Part shown: piece after piece, positions 5,246 through 6,637 of the stretch | Position numbering within the stretch: position 1 is the first letter of the stretch | Layout: every line of letters starts with the position of its first letter | Notes under the pieces: generated by a model | What the model was told of the DNA's origin: nothing | The model's input: only the letters and a program-made list of their open reading frames with translations | The model's database searches: none | Position numbers and translations under genes: made by a program | From: Candidatus Melainabacteria bacterium | GTDB taxonomy: Bacteria; Cyanobacteriota; Vampirovibrionia; Obscuribacterales; Obscuribacteraceae | Reading direction: 5' to 3' | Length of the DNA: 6,637 bases | Assembly: GCA_003175915.1 (NCBI GenBank) | Contig: PSRH01000223.1 | Coordinates: 1-6,637 of the forward strand

Positions 5246-6142
5246 ATGACTGTTCAGATGGAAGCAAGATCGATTGCCTCCGCTTTTGAACGGGGGGTTG
5301 CCGTGTCAGATTTTTTTCGGATCAACGACGATTTATCACCAATAGTAAATGAAGTACCGGAGCGAGGTATCCTCAATTTTCTGCAAGGACTATACAAACT
5401 GCCGCGGCAAAACCAGTTGGAGGGACGTACCAATAGCCAACGCATCGTTTTACCGCAGGCGGAAAGGACACGCCTCGAAGGTATCGCAGGCGAAGCTCGA
5501 GGTCTCACTGATCAGCAACTGGTATCGGGATTAGCTAATCGGCTACGTTCTCCCGAAGCGCGCGCTCAGGCGTTGCAAGGATTGCAAGAAATTGCTCCTT
5601 TTGCTGCACCATACCTGGCGGAACAACTCAATGCAATCCGTTTCGTAGATAGAGAAGTTGCTGAACTTGCTCTGCGTCAGCTTGGCCTTGCTTCAATGCC
5701 GGCCCTCGTTGATGAGATTGCCAATCCCCACACGCCAGAAGGCCATAGACGAGCCACTAGGATCTACAACGATCTCGCTCGTACCGCCCCTCCGGATACT
5801 ATTGTAAGAGATGAGCACGGGCGCTTCAGACGTATGCTCAATCCGACACCCGGTCGAAATGTAAGCCAGGATGTCGATTACGACTCTCAGGGGCGCCTTG
5901 TGATCTCGGCGAGTTATGGAACTTTCACACCGCAAGATGATGGCACGCACATCCTGCGGGACACTCGATATGAACCACCCGTGGTGGTGCGAACGTACAA
6001 TTTGCAGGTGGACGGCGACGGAAACATCCAATACAATGTTAATCGGCCGGGTGAGCCGTCTTGGGTGATTCAAAGGCGCATTTCAGGTGAATTGAGGATT
6101 TACGATCGCGGTCGACTTGTTTCTCCCGAACGACCTGAATAA
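5246..6142 (+). CDS. Hypothetical protein with HEAT-like repeats and a beta-rich C-terminal domain (298 aa)
   Basis: The frame starts at ATG 5246 or, more likely, at ATG 5258 (residue 5): AGGA at 5243-5246 overlaps the first ATG and lies 11 nt before the second. There is no signal peptide or membrane helix. Residues about 84-180 are helical pairs with the HEAT-like pattern A-x-ALQGLQEIAPFAAPYLAEQL, then REVAELALRQLGLASMPALV, then a third pair, HRRATRIYNDLA. After a linker, residues about 208-298 switch to beta-strands punctuated by Asp/Gly turns: DYDSQGRLV, QVDGDGNIQY, SGELRIYDRGRLV. The first resembles a single YD-type (RHS) motif, but one copy is not enough to call that family. The helical part probably binds a partner protein; the role of the beta domain is unknown. 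It converges with the small gene at 6354-6148, whose stop is 5 bp away. Confidence 0.8.
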   Translation: MTVQMEARSIASAFERGVAVSDFFRINDDLSPIVNEVPERGILNFLQGLYKLPRQNQLEGRTNSQRIVLPQAERTRLEGIAGEARGLTDQQLVSGLANRLRSPEARAQALQGLQEIAPFAAPYLAEQLNAIRFVDREVAELALRQLGLASMPALVDEIANPHTPEGHRRATRIYNDLARTAPPDTIVRDEHGRFRRMLNPTPGRNVSQDVDYDSQGRLVISASYGTFTPQDDGTHILRDTRYEPPVVVRTYNLQVDGDGNIQYNVNRPGEPSWVIQRRISGELRIYDRGRLVSPERPE

Positions 6143-6170
6143 CCTTACTATCGTCGCGGTTTATTCTGGT
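6133..6170. terminator. Imperfect inverted repeat bridging convergent stop codons
   Basis: ACC-T-GAATAACC (6133-6144) pairs with GGTTTATTC-T-GGT (6158-6170), giving 11 paired positions with one bulged T and one T-T mismatch around a 13-nt loop. The loop and arms contain both stop codons (TAA 6140-6142 on plus, TAG 6150-6148 on minus). There is no T-run, so it is terminator-like rather than a textbook intrinsic terminator. It could serve both converging genes. Confidence 0.4.
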
Positions 6171-6354
6171 CATAGCGTTGACGAACCAATTGGCCCATCA
6201 ATGAACTGGTGGGACGTCTCGGACCGCCACCGCCAAATCCGCTGCCGCTGCCTTCGAACAATTTAAGCAGCTTATAAAGAAGCATGTATATAAATTGAAC
6301 CATTTCCCGCTTCGAATCCTCCCGGGTGGGGGTCCGTAATCTATACTTTCCCAT
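6148..6354 (-). CDS. Small cationic Gly-rich protein with an amphipathic or membrane helix (68 aa)
   Basis: From ATG 6354 the product is 68 residues: a basic N-terminus (GKYRLRTPTREDSKRE), a hydrophobic or amphipathic helix (MVQFIYMLLYKLLKLFEG, 18-35), a Gly-rich stretch (GSGSGFGGGGPRRP) and an Arg/Lys-rich tail. The ribosome-binding site at 6354 is weak (GGA). A second ATG at 6303 (residue 18) follows GGGAGGA (complement of 6317-6323) by 13 nt and would give a 51-residue form starting at the helix. The inverted repeat at its stop supports a real transcript end. The start lies only 21 bp from the divergent solute-binding gene, so promoters would overlap. The Gly-rich segment suggests flexibility and perhaps membrane association. 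I do not recognise it. Confidence 0.5.
   Translation of the reverse strand: MGKYRLRTPTREDSKREMVQFIYMLLYKLLKLFEGSGSGFGGGGPRRPTSSLMGQLVRQRYDQNKPRR
6342..6347 (+). promoter_or_regulatory. Candidate -10 box (TATACT) for the solute-binding lipoprotein gene
   Basis: TATACT matches five of six bases of the -10 consensus and would start transcription near 6354, a 22-nt leader before ATG 6376. The -35 region at 17 bp (CTCCCG) is poor. The box lies inside the first codons of the minus-strand small gene, so the two divergent units would share or overlap control DNA. Confidence 0.35.
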
Positions 6355-6375
6355 GATTTCTGTTCCGTGAGGTTT

Positions 6376-6637
6376 ATGAAACGGCGCAATTCGGTTAATT
6401 TTATCCTTTTATCTTGCCTGACTTTCCTTTGGGCAGGCTGCTCGGTTCGTTCAGACAATTCGGCTAACACAGACAATGCGCTCTACAAGCGGGTCATGCA
6501 AACAGGTACAATCCGCTGTGGTTATGGGATGTTTCCGCCGTACTGCATGAAAGACCCGAACACTGGCAAATTGTCGGGTATTTTCGTGGAAATTTTAGAT
6601 GAAGCCGGAAAGAATCTGGGGCTCAAAATAGACTGGA
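6376..6637 (+). CDS. Family 3 extracellular solute-binding lipoprotein (amino-acid ABC transporter type), 3'-truncated by window edge
   Basis: Translation from ATG 6376, behind GAGG (6369-6372, tight 3-nt spacing), stays open to the window end, giving 87 residues. The signal peptide has a basic start (MKRRN), core NFILLSCLTFL and Cys22 in the context L-W-A-G-C. The Trp at -3 is unusual for a lipobox, but Ala-Gly-Cys is standard. After a short Ser/Asn linker come TGTIRCGYGMFPPY (48-61) and DPNTGKLSGIFVEILDEAGKNLGLKIDW (66 onward). These are the first beta-strand, the ligand-pocket aromatic/Pro segment, the G-K-x-x-G-x turn and the D/E-I-x-x-x-x-G helix of the SBP_bac_3 fold. Such proteins capture amino acids or similar small solutes outside the membrane for an ABC permease, or act as sensory or lyase domains. 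About two thirds of the fold is missing, so the ligand cannot be inferred. Confidence 0.9.
   Translation, partial: MKRRNSVNFILLSCLTFLWAGCSVRSDNSANTDNALYKRVMQTGTIRCGYGMFPPYCMKDPNTGKLSGIFVEILDEAGKNLGLKIDW

Noticed and set aside
5873..5905. RHS/YD-repeat or polymorphic toxin suggested by DYDSQGRLV
   Set aside because: A single motif without tandem copies, no RHS core and no toxin domain.
5693..6073. 126-codon minus-strand frame opposite the HEAT-like gene
   Set aside because: Shadow of a coherent helical/beta protein; no ribosome site or plausible domain.
6198..6476. 92-codon minus-strand frame across the solute-binding gene start
   Set aside because: Runs antisense through the lipoprotein signal peptide of a confidently identified gene; low-complexity Ala/Val tail is the Gly-rich segment read out of frame.

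Overview
The window comes from a bacterium with mid-range base composition, strong Shine-Dalgarno sequences (GAGGAG, GGAGG, AGGAG) and several lipobox signal peptides. This fits a Gram-negative or otherwise lipoprotein-rich environmental bacterium with a loosely packed genome. My best guess at a lineage is a large-genome group such as the Obscuribacterales-like Melainabacteria. That rests only on the overall style of the proteins (orphan soluble proteins mixed with small lipoproteins), and no marker gene here can confirm it. I see no rRNA, tRNA, CRISPR array, transposase or phage structural gene.

Layout. Positions 3-458 (+) hold the 3' end of a gene whose start lies outside the window; its product ends in three imperfect copies of a 25-residue unit. 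Then come an unrecognised helical protein (546-1364, +) and a WGR + DUF4240 protein (1500-2213, +). A convergent two-gene operon follows on the minus strand: 3244-2738 (unrecognised) and 2722-2240 (a membrane-anchored protein with a Cys-x3-Pro-His-His-Gly / Cys-x2-Cys-Cys signature). A 294-bp divergent spacer carrying a direct repeat leads to a lipoprotein (3539-4231, +). A largely gene-poor stretch (4232-4674) holds one doubtful small minus-strand gene (4397-4215). Next are a TPR lipoprotein (4675-5151, +), a HEAT-like plus beta-rich protein (5246-6142, +), a small convergent Gly-rich cationic protein (6354-6148, -), and the start of a family 3 solute-binding lipoprotein (6376 to the window end, +).

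How the genes work together: apart from the minus-strand pair, most genes have their own spacer of roughly 90-300 bp and look independently transcribed. I cannot derive a shared pathway. The common theme is the cell envelope: three predicted lipoproteins and one membrane-anchored protein with an exported domain. These sit among soluble proteins of the protein-interaction type (WGR, HEAT-like, TPR). Two of the convergent gene ends are bridged by inverted repeats that span both stop codons. Most products are hypothetical; the only confident family calls are WGR/DUF4240, TPR and the family 3 solute-binding protein.
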